Positions 8,667 through 18,233 of a stretch of 62,301 nucleotides of DNA are shown here, piece after piece. The position numbers and the translations under genes were made by a program. The notes beneath the pieces were generated by a model that was given only the letters and a program-made list of their open reading frames with translations, did not search any database and had not been told where the DNA came from. The stretch comes from Streptomyces olivochromogenes (GTDB lineage Bacteria > Actinomycetota > Actinomycetes > Streptomycetales > Streptomycetaceae). The DNA lies in the NCBI RefSeq assembly GCF_021538895.1, contig NZ_JADDRL010000054.1, forward strand, positions 1 to 62,301, in the 5' to 3' direction. The first letter of the stretch is position 1; every line of letters starts with the position of its first letter.

Positions 8667-11456
8667 TCACTTGGCGTAGACCTCGAACTCGCCGAGAGCC
8701 CAGCCGTAATCGGGCGCCGGCCGGCCCGTCTTGGCGGACACCCATTTGCTGACGGCGAGTTGCACGTAACGGGCTTGTGTGGGTTCGACCGTGTAGGTAT
8801 GCGGCTGCCCGCAGCGCGTCACGCCGTGATCGGCGCAGCCGGTCGTGCCGCCGGAGTCCGATTCACGGGCGACGGTGGTCCAGTTGGTGCCGTCCTTCGA
8901 GGTCTTGATGTCGTAGCTGACCGGGTAGTTCTCCCAGTCCGGGGTGACGGTCGTCCGTCCGACAGTGGTGACGCGGCCCAGGTCGACCTGGAGGCTCCAC
9001 GGCGCGCCGGTGGTCGACTGCGCCATCGACGAGAGGCTGCCGTCGACGGCGTTCTCCGAGGGCTTGCCCCACTCACGTGCGGGCGTTCCGTTGATCATCT
9101 TGACCGGCTTGAAGTGGGCGAGGTCCGGGGCCGGCGGCGGCGTCGAAGCCCCCCAGGCCTGCGGCGCCTCGTTCATGGTGAAGTCGAGCCGTCCGCCGCC
9201 CATCAGGGCCTTGTGGCTCAGGAACGGCTTGGCGATGCTCTTGCCGTTCAGCTTCAGCGCCTGCACGTAGGGGCGGGATGCCGCGTGGGGAGACGTGATG
9301 ACCAGCGGGCGGTGTGCGCCGGGGAGATTCAGCGTGACCTTGTCGAAGAAGGGGCTGCCCACCGCGTACTGGCCGGAGGCCGGGTTGACCGGGTAGAAGC
9401 CCATCGCGGAGAACAGGTACCAGGCCGACATCTGGCCGCAGTCCTCGTTGCCGGACAGACCGTCAGGCGCGTTCCGGTAGTTCGAGTTGGCGATCTGCCG
9501 CACCAGCTCCTGGGTACGCCAGGGCCGGCCCGCGTAGTCGTACAGGTACGGGATGTGGTGGCTGGGCTCGTTGGTGTGGTTGTTGTGGCCGCCGGCGAAG
9601 TAGCGGTCGAGCCAGGAGGCGAACTCGGCCTTGCCTCCCTTGAGTGCCATCAGGCCGGGCACATCATGGAGGACGTCGTTGGTGTACACCCACTCATCGC
9701 CCTCGGTCCAGGCACCGTCGGCCCAGGACCCGTCGAGCTTGCGCGCCTGCATGAGGCCGGTCGCGGTGTTGTACAGATTCTTGTAGTTCTTGCTGCGCTT
9801 CAGGAAGTACTCGGCGTCGGCGGTCTTGCCCACCGCCTTGGCGACCTGCGCGACGGCGTAGTCCTCGTAGGCGAAGTCCAGGGTCCGGGTGCCCGCTTCC
9901 GCCGTGCGGTCGGCCGCGACCCAGCCGTTCTTCTTGTACCAGGTCAGGCCGGCCCTGGCCTCGACGGGAGTGCCCTCCTGACGGTCTCCGTACCAGAGTG
10001 TGGTGTCGTCGTCCGGCGGCGTCATCGCGTCCTTGCGGACCGCCTGGTAGGCGAGGTCGCGGTCGAAGCCGTGGAATCCCTTGACGATGTCCTCCGCGAT
10101 CACCGAGTCGGCGCTCGTGCCCTCCATGATGTTGGTCTCGGTGATGTTCTTCCACAGCGGGAGCCAGCCGCCCTGTTTGTAGTCCTGCAGCATCGAGGTG
10201 ACCAGGTCGTTGACGCGCTCGGGCGCGAACATGGTGAGGAACGCGTTCTGCGCCCGGAACGTGTCCCACAGCGAATACCCGGTGTAGCTCACTCCCTTGT
10301 GGACCTTGTCGTCGTAGGCGCTGTAGTAGCGACCGTGCTCGGACATCTCCGACGGGTACTGCAGTGCGTGGTACATGCCGGTGTAGAACGTCGCGAGCTG
10401 GTCGTGCGTGCCGCCGTTGATGCCTACCCGGTCGAGCTTCTCGGCCCACGCCGCCCTGGTCTTGGCGACCGTCGCTCCGAAGCTCTGGCGGTTGGGGATC
10501 TCCTGGTCGAGGTTGGCCCGCGCCTGCTCGACCGAGATGAACGAGGTGGCGATCCGCACGTGGACGGTCACGGTGCCGGCGGGGAACCGTACATACCCCG
10601 AGACGTTCTGGTCAGTGCGGTCGGCGTCGCCTTCGTACTGCGTCGCGCCGGTCGCCGTGCCGTAGTCGGCGAAGGCGGTGTCGAAGCGCGCCACGAAGTA
10701 ACCCTTGAAACCTGGCGCCTTGAACGGGCCGAGCTTGTTGTCCTGACGGTCCGGGTTGTAGCCGGTGATCTCCCGCCTGGCGGGGTTCACATGCACCTTT
10801 CCAGTGGTTCCGGAACGGATCGCCTGCATCACGAAGTTGGTCGCCGCACCACGGGGGTAGGTCAGCCGCAGGAAGCCGACCCGGGAGGTCGCGGTGAGCT
10901 CGGCGCGCAACGTCTGGCCGGGCGCCGGGTGCATGTTCACGGTGTACTTCTCGGGCGAGGCCGTCTCATCGCTGTGGCTGTAGGGCAGGCCGCGGTCGGC
11001 CGCAGCCGTCTTGACGGCACCGACGCCCGGCATGCCGACCGTGTACCCGGAGTCCCCCATCCAGATCGCGGGCTGGTGCGTACCGATGAAGCCGGTGATC
11101 TTCGGGTCGTTGAGGCGATAGGGCAATCCGCTGACGTAGTTCTCGCGGGTCATGGGCGACCATCGCGTCATCGCGAAAGGGGGCGCCGTGCTGGGAATCA
11201 TGCCCCCGTACTCGGTGTCACTGTCGCCCGTCGTCCCGATGAACGGGTCGACCTTGTCCACGTTGGACGCACTCGTCGAGACGCTCTGAGGCTCCGCAAC
11301 CGCCGGGCCCGGCCCACCGATTGGGGGAATGAACGATGCGAGCAGCACGAGGAGAATCAGGGCTGCCCACCACAACGGCGCCCGCCAGGGCCGCGTTTCA
11401 TGCCAGGCAGGGGCTGCTCGTCTCGACGAGGCGAGGCCAACTCGGGTACGCATCAT
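8667..11456 (-). CDS. Secreted GH92 alpha-mannosidase with C-terminal F5/8 type C (discoidin) domain
   Basis: 929 aa from ATG11456 (GGAGG directly upstream; the next codon is also ATG and is better spaced; a TTG 13 codons earlier is possible). A hydrophobic signal anchor (LWWAALILLVLLASFI) is followed by VDPFIGTTGD, the usual start of GH92, then HNNHTNEPSHH and the hallmark GNEDCGQMSAWY near residue 670, which carries acidic catalytic and calcium-site residues. The last ~140 residues form a discoidin-like carbohydrate-binding domain (SENAVDGSLSS, GRPAPDYGWALGEFEVY). GH92 enzymes are calcium-dependent exo-alpha-mannosidases that trim mannan or N-glycans. A LacI-type palindrome lies about 45 bp upstream, suggesting sugar-induced expression. 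Confidence 0.93.
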   Translation of the reverse strand: MMRTRVGLASSRRAAPAWHETRPWRAPLWWAALILLVLLASFIPPIGGPGPAVAEPQSVSTSASNVDKVDPFIGTTGDSDTEYGGMIPSTAPPFAMTRWSPMTRENYVSGLPYRLNDPKITGFIGTHQPAIWMGDSGYTVGMPGVGAVKTAAADRGLPYSHSDETASPEKYTVNMHPAPGQTLRAELTATSRVGFLRLTYPRGAATNFVMQAIRSGTTGKVHVNPARREITGYNPDRQDNKLGPFKAPGFKGYFVARFDTAFADYGTATGATQYEGDADRTDQNVSGYVRFPAGTVTVHVRIATSFISVEQARANLDQEIPNRQSFGATVAKTRAAWAEKLDRVGINGGTHDQLATFYTGMYHALQYPSEMSEHGRYYSAYDDKVHKGVSYTGYSLWDTFRAQNAFLTMFAPERVNDLVTSMLQDYKQGGWLPLWKNITETNIMEGTSADSVIAEDIVKGFHGFDRDLAYQAVRKDAMTPPDDDTTLWYGDRQEGTPVEARAGLTWYKKNGWVAADRTAEAGTRTLDFAYEDYAVAQVAKAVGKTADAEYFLKRSKNYKNLYNTATGLMQARKLDGSWADGAWTEGDEWVYTNDVLHDVPGLMALKGGKAEFASWLDRYFAGGHNNHTNEPSHHIPYLYDYAGRPWRTQELVRQIANSNYRNAPDGLSGNEDCGQMSAWYLFSAMGFYPVNPASGQYAVGSPFFDKVTLNLPGAHRPLVITSPHAASRPYVQALKLNGKSIAKPFLSHKALMGGGRLDFTMNEAPQAWGASTPPPAPDLAHFKPVKMINGTPAREWGKPSENAVDGSLSSMAQSTTGAPWSLQVDLGRVTTVGRTTVTPDWENYPVSYDIKTSKDGTNWTTVARESDSGGTTGCADHGVTRCGQPHTYTVEPTQARYVQLAVSKWVSAKTGRPAPDYGWALGEFEVYAK

Positions 11457-11499
11457 GCCTCCGCGTAGGGAGAAGAAGGGGGTGGAGTGCGACAAGCCC

Positions 11500-11513
11500 T
11501 GACAACGTTGTCA
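11500..11513. promoter_or_regulatory. Perfect 14-bp LacI-type operator TGACAACGTTGTCA
   Basis: A fully symmetric 14-mer with the central CG step characteristic of LacI/GalR-family operators, centred about 50 bp upstream of the GH92 start. At this distance it would overlap the promoter or leader and repress until a sugar signal arrives. No LacI-family gene is in the window, so the regulator must act from elsewhere. Confidence 0.65.
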
Positions 11514-12059
11514 CTCCCTGGAACGGGCGTCATTATTCCGTGCGCGTGAACGTTTGGTGAAGGGGTCGGCGCAGCGAAATTCTTCATGCGGGTGAGCTAC
11601 TCCGCCAGAACTGGCAAGGCCGGTCTGCTTGTTGGGGCAAGCTCGCGAGTGACCGTGCTTCCGTCAGGCTGTGCCGCAAAGAAGATGGGTGCAGCCGGGA
11701 CTCCGACTCACCCAGACCGATCGTCGGCACGAGCGACGGCCGCGAGGCCGCCCCGCCGCCCGTGCCGCTTGCCGGTCGGCTGTGGGCTCGTTCCCCGCGG
11801 CCCAAAAGGGGACTCCCCGAGAAGCGCCATGGCTTCTCGGGGAGGACAGGCGGCCGTAGGCCGGTCCCTCAGGCATGGAGCGGCCATCCGGCCCGGGCGC
11901 TCCCCGGCGTCAGGTTCCGGGGCGCGGTCCGGGCCGACGGAGGGCCACCTGTCGGCTCACGGCTCCTGGCACACCTGCTGTTACGACGTGAAGCGGGTGC
12001 GCCAGAAGCGGACACACGGCATCCACGCAACCGATAGGGGCGCGCAGAGGCAGCCGGTG
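11514..12059. other. Gene-free interval between GH92 and the sugar transporter
   Basis: About 550 bp with no supportable gene. It holds the leftward GH92 promoter region at its left edge and the strong hairpin at 11814-11843. The open frames here have shadow-like composition. Confidence 0.5.
11814..11843. terminator. Perfect 12-bp stem-loop, possible terminator
   Basis: TCCCCGAGAAGC pairs with GCTTCTCGGGGA across a 6-base loop (GCCATG). The stem is perfect but no T-run follows on either strand. It lies about 215 bp beyond the stop of the leftward sugar-binding protein gene and may be the transcription end of that operon. Confidence 0.5.
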
Positions 12060-13166
12060 TTACTTGGTGAGGGCGGACAGCTTGGGGTCGCTCGCGTAGG
12101 CCTCCGCCGCGTTCTGCTTGGTCACGATGACCGGCGGGAGGAGGTAGGCGGGGACGACCTTGGTGCCGTTGTTGTACGACTTGGTGTCGTTGATCTGCGG
12201 CTTGGCGCCCTTCTGCAGAGACTTGACCATGTTCACGGTCTCGGCGACGAGCTTGCGGGTGTCCTTGTTGATGGTCGAGTACTGCTCACCGGCCATGATC
12301 GACTTGACCGACTCGACCTCGGAGTCCTGGCCGGTGACGACCGGGACGGGCTTGCCGGCACCCTTCACCGACGTGATGATCGCGCGGGCGAGGGTGTCGT
12401 TCGGCGACAGGACGCCGTCGAGCTTCTTGGCGCCGTGGTAGGTCGAGGTCAGCAGCGAGTCCATGCGCTGCTGCGCGTTCTCGGCCTTCCAGCCCTGGAT
12501 CGCGGTCTGCTTGATGTCCTTCTGGCCCGATCCGACAACGATGTCACCCTTGTCGATCAAGGGCTTGAGCACGCTCATCGCGCCGTCGAAGAAGACCTTG
12601 GAGTTGTTGTCGTCCGGCGAGCCGGAGAACAGCTCGACCGTCCAAGGACCCTTCGGCTTCTTCGCCTTCATGCCGTCCAGGAGGGCCTGTCCCTGCAACT
12701 GGCCGACCTTGAAGTTGTCGAACGCGACGTAGTAGTCGACGTCGGGCGTGTTGGTGATGAGCCGGTCGTACGCGATGACGGTCGCGCCGGCCTGCCTGGC
12801 CTGGGCCACCTGGGTGGAGAGCTGCGAGGCGTCGGTCGCGCCGATGACGATGACCTTCGCGCCCTTGGTGACCATGGAGGAGATCTGGGCCTGCTGGTCG
12901 GCGACGGCGGTCGAGGCGCCCGCGTACTGAACGTCGGCCTTGAAGCCCGCCTGCTTGAGGCCGTTGGTGAACAGGTCTCCGGCGAGCACCCAGTTCTCCG
13001 AGGTCTTCGCCGGCAGCGCGACACCGATGAGGGCGTCCTTGTCGAAGCCCTTGGCGTCGCCGCCGCTGCTGGTCGACCCCTCGCGGTCGTTGGAGCATGC
13101 GGTGCCCAGGGCGAGCAGTGCGACGGCGCCGACTGCGGCGATGCCTCTGGTGATGATTCTGCGCAT
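12060..13166 (-). CDS. chvE: Sugar ABC transporter substrate-binding lipoprotein (ChvE/XylF type)
   Basis: 368 aa with a lipoprotein signal (Arg-rich start, hydrophobic core, lipobox LGTAC with Cys about residue 24), so it is anchored outside the membrane. The body is a periplasmic-binding-protein fold of cluster B: GVALPAKTSENW, VIVIGATDASQL, ATVIAYDRLI and DGVLSPNDTLA. This family delivers monosaccharides such as glucose, galactose, arabinose or xylose to MmsAB/GguAB importers. It is the third gene of a leftward operon, about 100 bp after the permease gene, as expected for a receptor needing higher expression. Exact sugar specificity cannot be read from sequence. Confidence 0.9.
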   Translation of the reverse strand: MRRIITRGIAAVGAVALLALGTACSNDREGSTSSGGDAKGFDKDALIGVALPAKTSENWVLAGDLFTNGLKQAGFKADVQYAGASTAVADQQAQISSMVTKGAKVIVIGATDASQLSTQVAQARQAGATVIAYDRLITNTPDVDYYVAFDNFKVGQLQGQALLDGMKAKKPKGPWTVELFSGSPDDNNSKVFFDGAMSVLKPLIDKGDIVVGSGQKDIKQTAIQGWKAENAQQRMDSLLTSTYHGAKKLDGVLSPNDTLARAIITSVKGAGKPVPVVTGQDSEVESVKSIMAGEQYSTINKDTRKLVAETVNMVKSLQKGAKPQINDTKSYNNGTKVVPAYLLPPVIVTKQNAAEAYASDPKLSALTK

Positions 13167-13269
13167 GGTGAGATGGGCCTTTCTTGCCGTGGTGCTGGAG
13201 TGTCGAGCGCCGTGGAGTGCGGTGCTGTGGGTGATGAGTTGACGGCCGTCCCGCGAGGGGAGTTTTCGG

Positions 13270-14564
13270 TCAGCCGGCGACCGGGGCCTTGTCGGGGTCG
13301 GAGGCGGGAGCCGGTTGGTCGGCCGCGTTGGCCGACTGTTCCTGCCGGAAGGGACGCATCAGCGTTCCGATGATCGAGAAGCGACCCTGCCGCTTGCTGT
13401 AGACGTCGAACGCGACGGCGAGGAGGAGGACCAGGCCCTTGATGATCTGAACCATGTCGGAGCCGACGCCTTCGAGCTGCAGACCGTTGTTGAGCAGGGC
13501 CATGACGAGGCCGCCGACGATCGAGCCGCTGATGGTGCCGAGGCCGCCGGAGACCGCCGCGCCGCCGATGAAGACAGCTGCGATGGCGTCGAGTTCCCAG
13601 CTCAGACCGTCCTGCGGTCCGGAAGCCGCGGAGCGCGCGACGAAGATCATGCCGGCCAGTGCGGCCAGGACCGACATGTTCATCATGACCATGAAGTTGA
13701 CCCGCTTCAGCTTCACGCCCGACAGCTCGGCCGCGCGGGCGTTGCCGCCGACGGCGTAGATGTGCCGGCCGCCGATGGTGTTGCGGGTGTAGTACGAGTA
13801 CGCGAGCACCAGGACGATCAGGATGATGCCCGAGATCGGCAGGCTGGTGCCGATGCGGCCGCCGGCGAAGCGCAGCGTCGCGAAGACGATGACGCCCAGC
13901 ATCACGGCCAGTCGGAGCACAGTGATCCACACGGGGGCGACGTCGGCGTTCATCTCGCGCCGGGTCTGCCGCGCCTTCCACTCGCGCCACACCATGCCGG
14001 CGCAGGCCGCCAGGCCGAGCAGCAGGGTCAGGTTGTTGTATCCGGTGTCGGGTCCCACCTCGGGCAGGAAGCCGGCACCGATCTTGCGGAAGCCCGCGGG
14101 GACCGGCACGGTGTCGGCGTTGCCGATGTACTGGTTGCCGCCGCGGAACAGCATCATGCCGGCCAGGGTCACGATGAACGCCGGGACCCCCACGTAGGCG
14201 ACCCAGAATCCCTGCCAGGCGCCGATCGCCGCGCCGACGACCAGGCCCAGCAGGATGCCCACCGGCCATGGGAGTGAGTGTTCCTGCATCGCCTTGGCCA
14301 CCACGATGCCGGTGAACGCCGCGACGGAGCCGACCGAGAGGTCGATGTGTCCGGCGACGATCACCATCAGCATGCCGACGGCCAGGATCAGGATGTAGGA
14401 GTACTGACTGACGACCGCGATGAGGTTGCCGGAGGTCAGCGTCAGGCCTCCGGTCCAGATCTGGAACAGCAGGACGATCGCCACCAGGGTGAAGATCATG
14501 CCGAACTGGCGGGCGTTGGAGGTCGTGCCCCCGAAGAGGTTCTTCTGCAGGTCTTTTATTCGGC

Positions 14565-14568
<4 letters not shown>
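13270..14568 (-). CDS. gguB: Sugar ABC transporter permease (MmsB/GguB/XylH type)
   Basis: 432 aa from ATG14568, overlapping the upstream ATPase stop by ATGA, so translation is probably coupled. The protein is hydrophobic with about ten membrane spans and the family blocks AGHIDLSVGSVAAFTGI, IVTLAGMMLFRGG and SGGLGTISGSIVGGLVMALL. A soluble stretch with VPVPAGFRKIGAGF is typical of the longer MmsB/GguB subgroup. The C-terminus is polar and Ala-rich. It forms the membrane channel for the ATPase (14565-16112) and the lipoprotein receptor (12060-13166). The frame is open upstream inside the ATPase gene, but MSRIKDLQKNLFGG is the family start. Confidence 0.92.
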
Positions 14569-16112
<1,544 letters not shown>

Positions 16113-16204
16113 GAGCGGGTCTCCGTACTGCTGAGACCGTCGCGACGGCCGGGCCCCGAGGCCTCGGGGATGTGGCATTTCGTGGACATCAGCCTGCCTC
16201 CGAT

Positions 16205-16227
16205 GGCACTGCACGCAGCGCAGTGCC
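16205..16227. promoter_or_regulatory. 8-bp inverted repeat in the transporter operon leader
   Basis: GGCACTGC and GCAGTGCC flank a 7-base loop between the predicted promoter and the ATPase start. In RNA this would be a stable leader hairpin; as DNA it could be a protein site. Its position about 40 bp downstream of the -10 box suggests a role in expression, but none is shown. Confidence 0.4.
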
Positions 16228-16260
16228 TCCATGTCCGTCCTGTTACGTCTGCGTGCCCGG

Positions 16261-16290
16261 ACATTAAATCCATTTGTTTTACTAGGTCAA
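16261..16290 (-). promoter_or_regulatory. Promoter of the sugar transporter operon with AT-rich ROK-type site
   Basis: On the minus strand, TTGACC (16290-16285) and TAATGT (16266-16261) are separated by 18 bases, a good housekeeping-sigma pattern. The spacer (CTAGTAAAACAAATGGAT) is unusually AT-rich for this genome and resembles the A/T-rich operators of ROK/NagC-type repressors. It lies between the divergent transporter operon and the ROK gene, so one bound repressor could control both. Confidence 0.55.
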
Positions 16291-16336
16291 TGGCTCGTGA
16301 CGATATGGTTATCCGTAGCGACAGAGAGGACCGCAG

Positions 16337-17581
16337 GTGCGGCAGGCAGGAACCAACCTCCCCAAGGTCGGGCGCTACAACCGGGCGGTCGTCCTGGACC
16401 AGATCCAGCTCGCCGACGGCATCAGCAGGATCGAGATCGCCCAGCTGACCGGCCTCACCCCGCAGACGGTTTCGGGCATCGTGCGGCGCCTGCTCGACGA
16501 GGGCATCGTGCGGGAGGACGGCGCCAGCCGGGTCGCCAGTGGCGGGAAGCCCCGCACCACACTGCGGCTCAACGCCGACGCGGGCAGCGCCGTCGGACTC
16601 CACTTCGACCCTGTCGAACTCACCTGCGCCGTCGTCGACCTCACGGGACGGCCCCTGGTCGTCAAGAAGCGCCCCACACCTGCCGCCACCGACCCCTCCC
16701 ACGTCGTGACGGCCATGGCCGAGCTCGTCGCCGACGTGCTGGCCGAAGCGGATGTGCCGCACAGCAGGATCCTCGGACTGGGACTGGCCGCCCCAGGGCC
16801 GATCGACCAGGAGCTGGGCATGATCGTCACTCCGCCCCAGCTCGCACACTGGACTCGTGTGCCTCTGCAAAGCATGCTCAGTGAAGCCACCGGTCTGCCG
16901 GTCACACTCGACAACGACGCCACCGCGGCCGCGATCGGCGAGCGCTGGTCCGGTGCGGGCAAAGGCGTGGCGAACTTCGCCTACTTCTTCTTCGGTACCG
17001 GCATCGGCGGCGGCCTCATCCTCAACCACCAGGTCTACAGGGGAGGTTCGCTCAATGCCGGAGAGTTCGGCCACTCCAGCGTGCTGCCCGACGGACCGGA
17101 GTGCTACTGCGGCAACAGGGGCTGCTTGGAACGGCTCGTCAACCCCTCGGCGATCGTCGCCGAAGTACACCGTCGGCTCGCCGCCGACTCGGGCGACAGC
17201 AGTGTGCTGTCGCAATCCTTCGCCAAGGATCCCGCCTCGGTCGACCACGCCGCGATCCGGCTGGCCGCGGCGGCCGGAGATCCCGTGGCAACCGCGGTCA
17301 TCGACGAAGCCGCGGAACACGTCGCCTCGGTCGCGGTCAGCATCGCCAACTTCATCGACGTCGACCTGATCGTGCTCGGCGGCCACGGCATACAGCACGT
17401 GGAATCCCGGTACGTCGACATCGTCGCCGCCGCACTGGCCACCCGACCGCTGGCCCGGAGCATCCGGGTCGTCCAGGTCGAGGCGTCCCCACTCGGAACC
17501 GACGGCGCCGTCGTCGGCAGCGCCGCACTCGTCCTGCACGCCGCGTACTCACCGCAGCTGTCGGCACTTCTCGCACACTGA
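16337..17581 (+). CDS. ROK-family transcriptional repressor
   Basis: 414 aa from GTG16337 with GAGAGGA seven bases upstream. The N-terminal winged helix (SRIEIAQLTGLTPQTVSGIV) is followed by a ROK sugar-kinase-like domain with GLGLAAPGPID, the DNDATAAAIGE block, FGTGIGGGLI and the zinc motif CYCGNRGCLE. The HTH plus zinc-binding ROK fold marks a sugar-responsive repressor (XylR/NagC type) rather than a kinase. It is divergent from the gguAB-chvE-like importer and is expected to repress that operon, and perhaps itself, until the imported sugar binds. The effector sugar is unknown. Confidence 0.9.
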   Translation: MRQAGTNLPKVGRYNRAVVLDQIQLADGISRIEIAQLTGLTPQTVSGIVRRLLDEGIVREDGASRVASGGKPRTTLRLNADAGSAVGLHFDPVELTCAVVDLTGRPLVVKKRPTPAATDPSHVVTAMAELVADVLAEADVPHSRILGLGLAAPGPIDQELGMIVTPPQLAHWTRVPLQSMLSEATGLPVTLDNDATAAAIGERWSGAGKGVANFAYFFFGTGIGGGLILNHQVYRGGSLNAGEFGHSSVLPDGPECYCGNRGCLERLVNPSAIVAEVHRRLAADSGDSSVLSQSFAKDPASVDHAAIRLAAAAGDPVATAVIDEAAEHVASVAVSIANFIDVDLIVLGGHGIQHVESRYVDIVAAALATRPLARSIRVVQVEASPLGTDGAVVGSAALVLHAAYSPQLSALLAH

Positions 17582-18233
17582 GCCGAGTACGGGGCCGACT
17601 CGCGCACCAACCTCACCAGGTTGCCGAACTGCTCCTCAGCGCCGCCCTTGCCCCGCAGACGGCAGCGGCGACGAACCCACACGGGGCCCGCCACCGACTG
17701 TCGGCTACTGGCGTCACACCACGCCGAAGCCCGCCAGGGCGCACCTGGCGGGACTCCACATTTGTCGCAGCGACTACGCGACCCCACTCGATCCAGCCGC
17801 GTAGCGCGCCCGGAGCGCTACCGCGAGACCGGAGGCCTCCTCGACGCTGTCATCGACGGTGACCTCCCATGAGCCGCTGCGTCCGGTCGGATGTTCACCT
17901 CGACCTGAACTGCGACTCCCGCAAGGACATAGCCTGCAACGCCCTGGACCTCTACTTGATCTTGTGTTTGCGTCGCGTGCACGACCGATTTTGACTGGCC
18001 GTCAGCGGACGCGGGATGGCCACCGCACTGCCACGGACGGCTCCGACCGCCCGTTTCACGCATGCTCCTCCGCGACCCCACCGACCAATTCACCCGTCAT
18101 CACGACGGCCCGCTGCCTGAGCGACAACGCCGAGGTGGACGCCAGTCAGAGACCGGGAGTCATGTCCGAGGAAAGGCGGGACAGGATCCGGGGCGCAGGC
18201 CGCTCTGTGGCGCCAGATGGGCACGCTCCAAAG
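17582..18233. other. Gene-free interval between convergent ROK and GH65 genes
   Basis: 650 bp between two converging genes. It holds the strong hairpin at 17730-17752 and a weaker 7-bp stem at 17801-17821 (GTAGCGC with GCGCTAC). A 41-codon open frame at 17868-17993 has an ATG but no family match or convincing ribosome site. No other gene is supported. Confidence 0.5.
17730..17752. terminator. 9-bp GC stem-loop, probable bidirectional terminator
   Basis: CCCGCCAGG pairs with CCTGGCGGG over a 5-base loop, about 150 bp after the ROK stop and before the converging GH65 operon end. It lacks a T-run, as is common in Streptomyces. Confidence 0.5.

Noticed and set aside
8586..11468. 960-codon open frame opposite the GH92 gene
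   Set aside because: It is antisense to a clear GH92 enzyme; composition (Val/Arg/Gly-rich, no family motifs) is the usual high-GC shadow.
11584..11805. Minus-strand tail resembling an IS transposase C-terminus
   Set aside because: No catalytic motif or terminal repeat could be confirmed; similarity was only an impression.
17868..17993. 41-codon ORF in the ROK-GH65 gap
   Set aside because: ATG present but no good ribosome site, homology or conserved neighbour; chance is likely.
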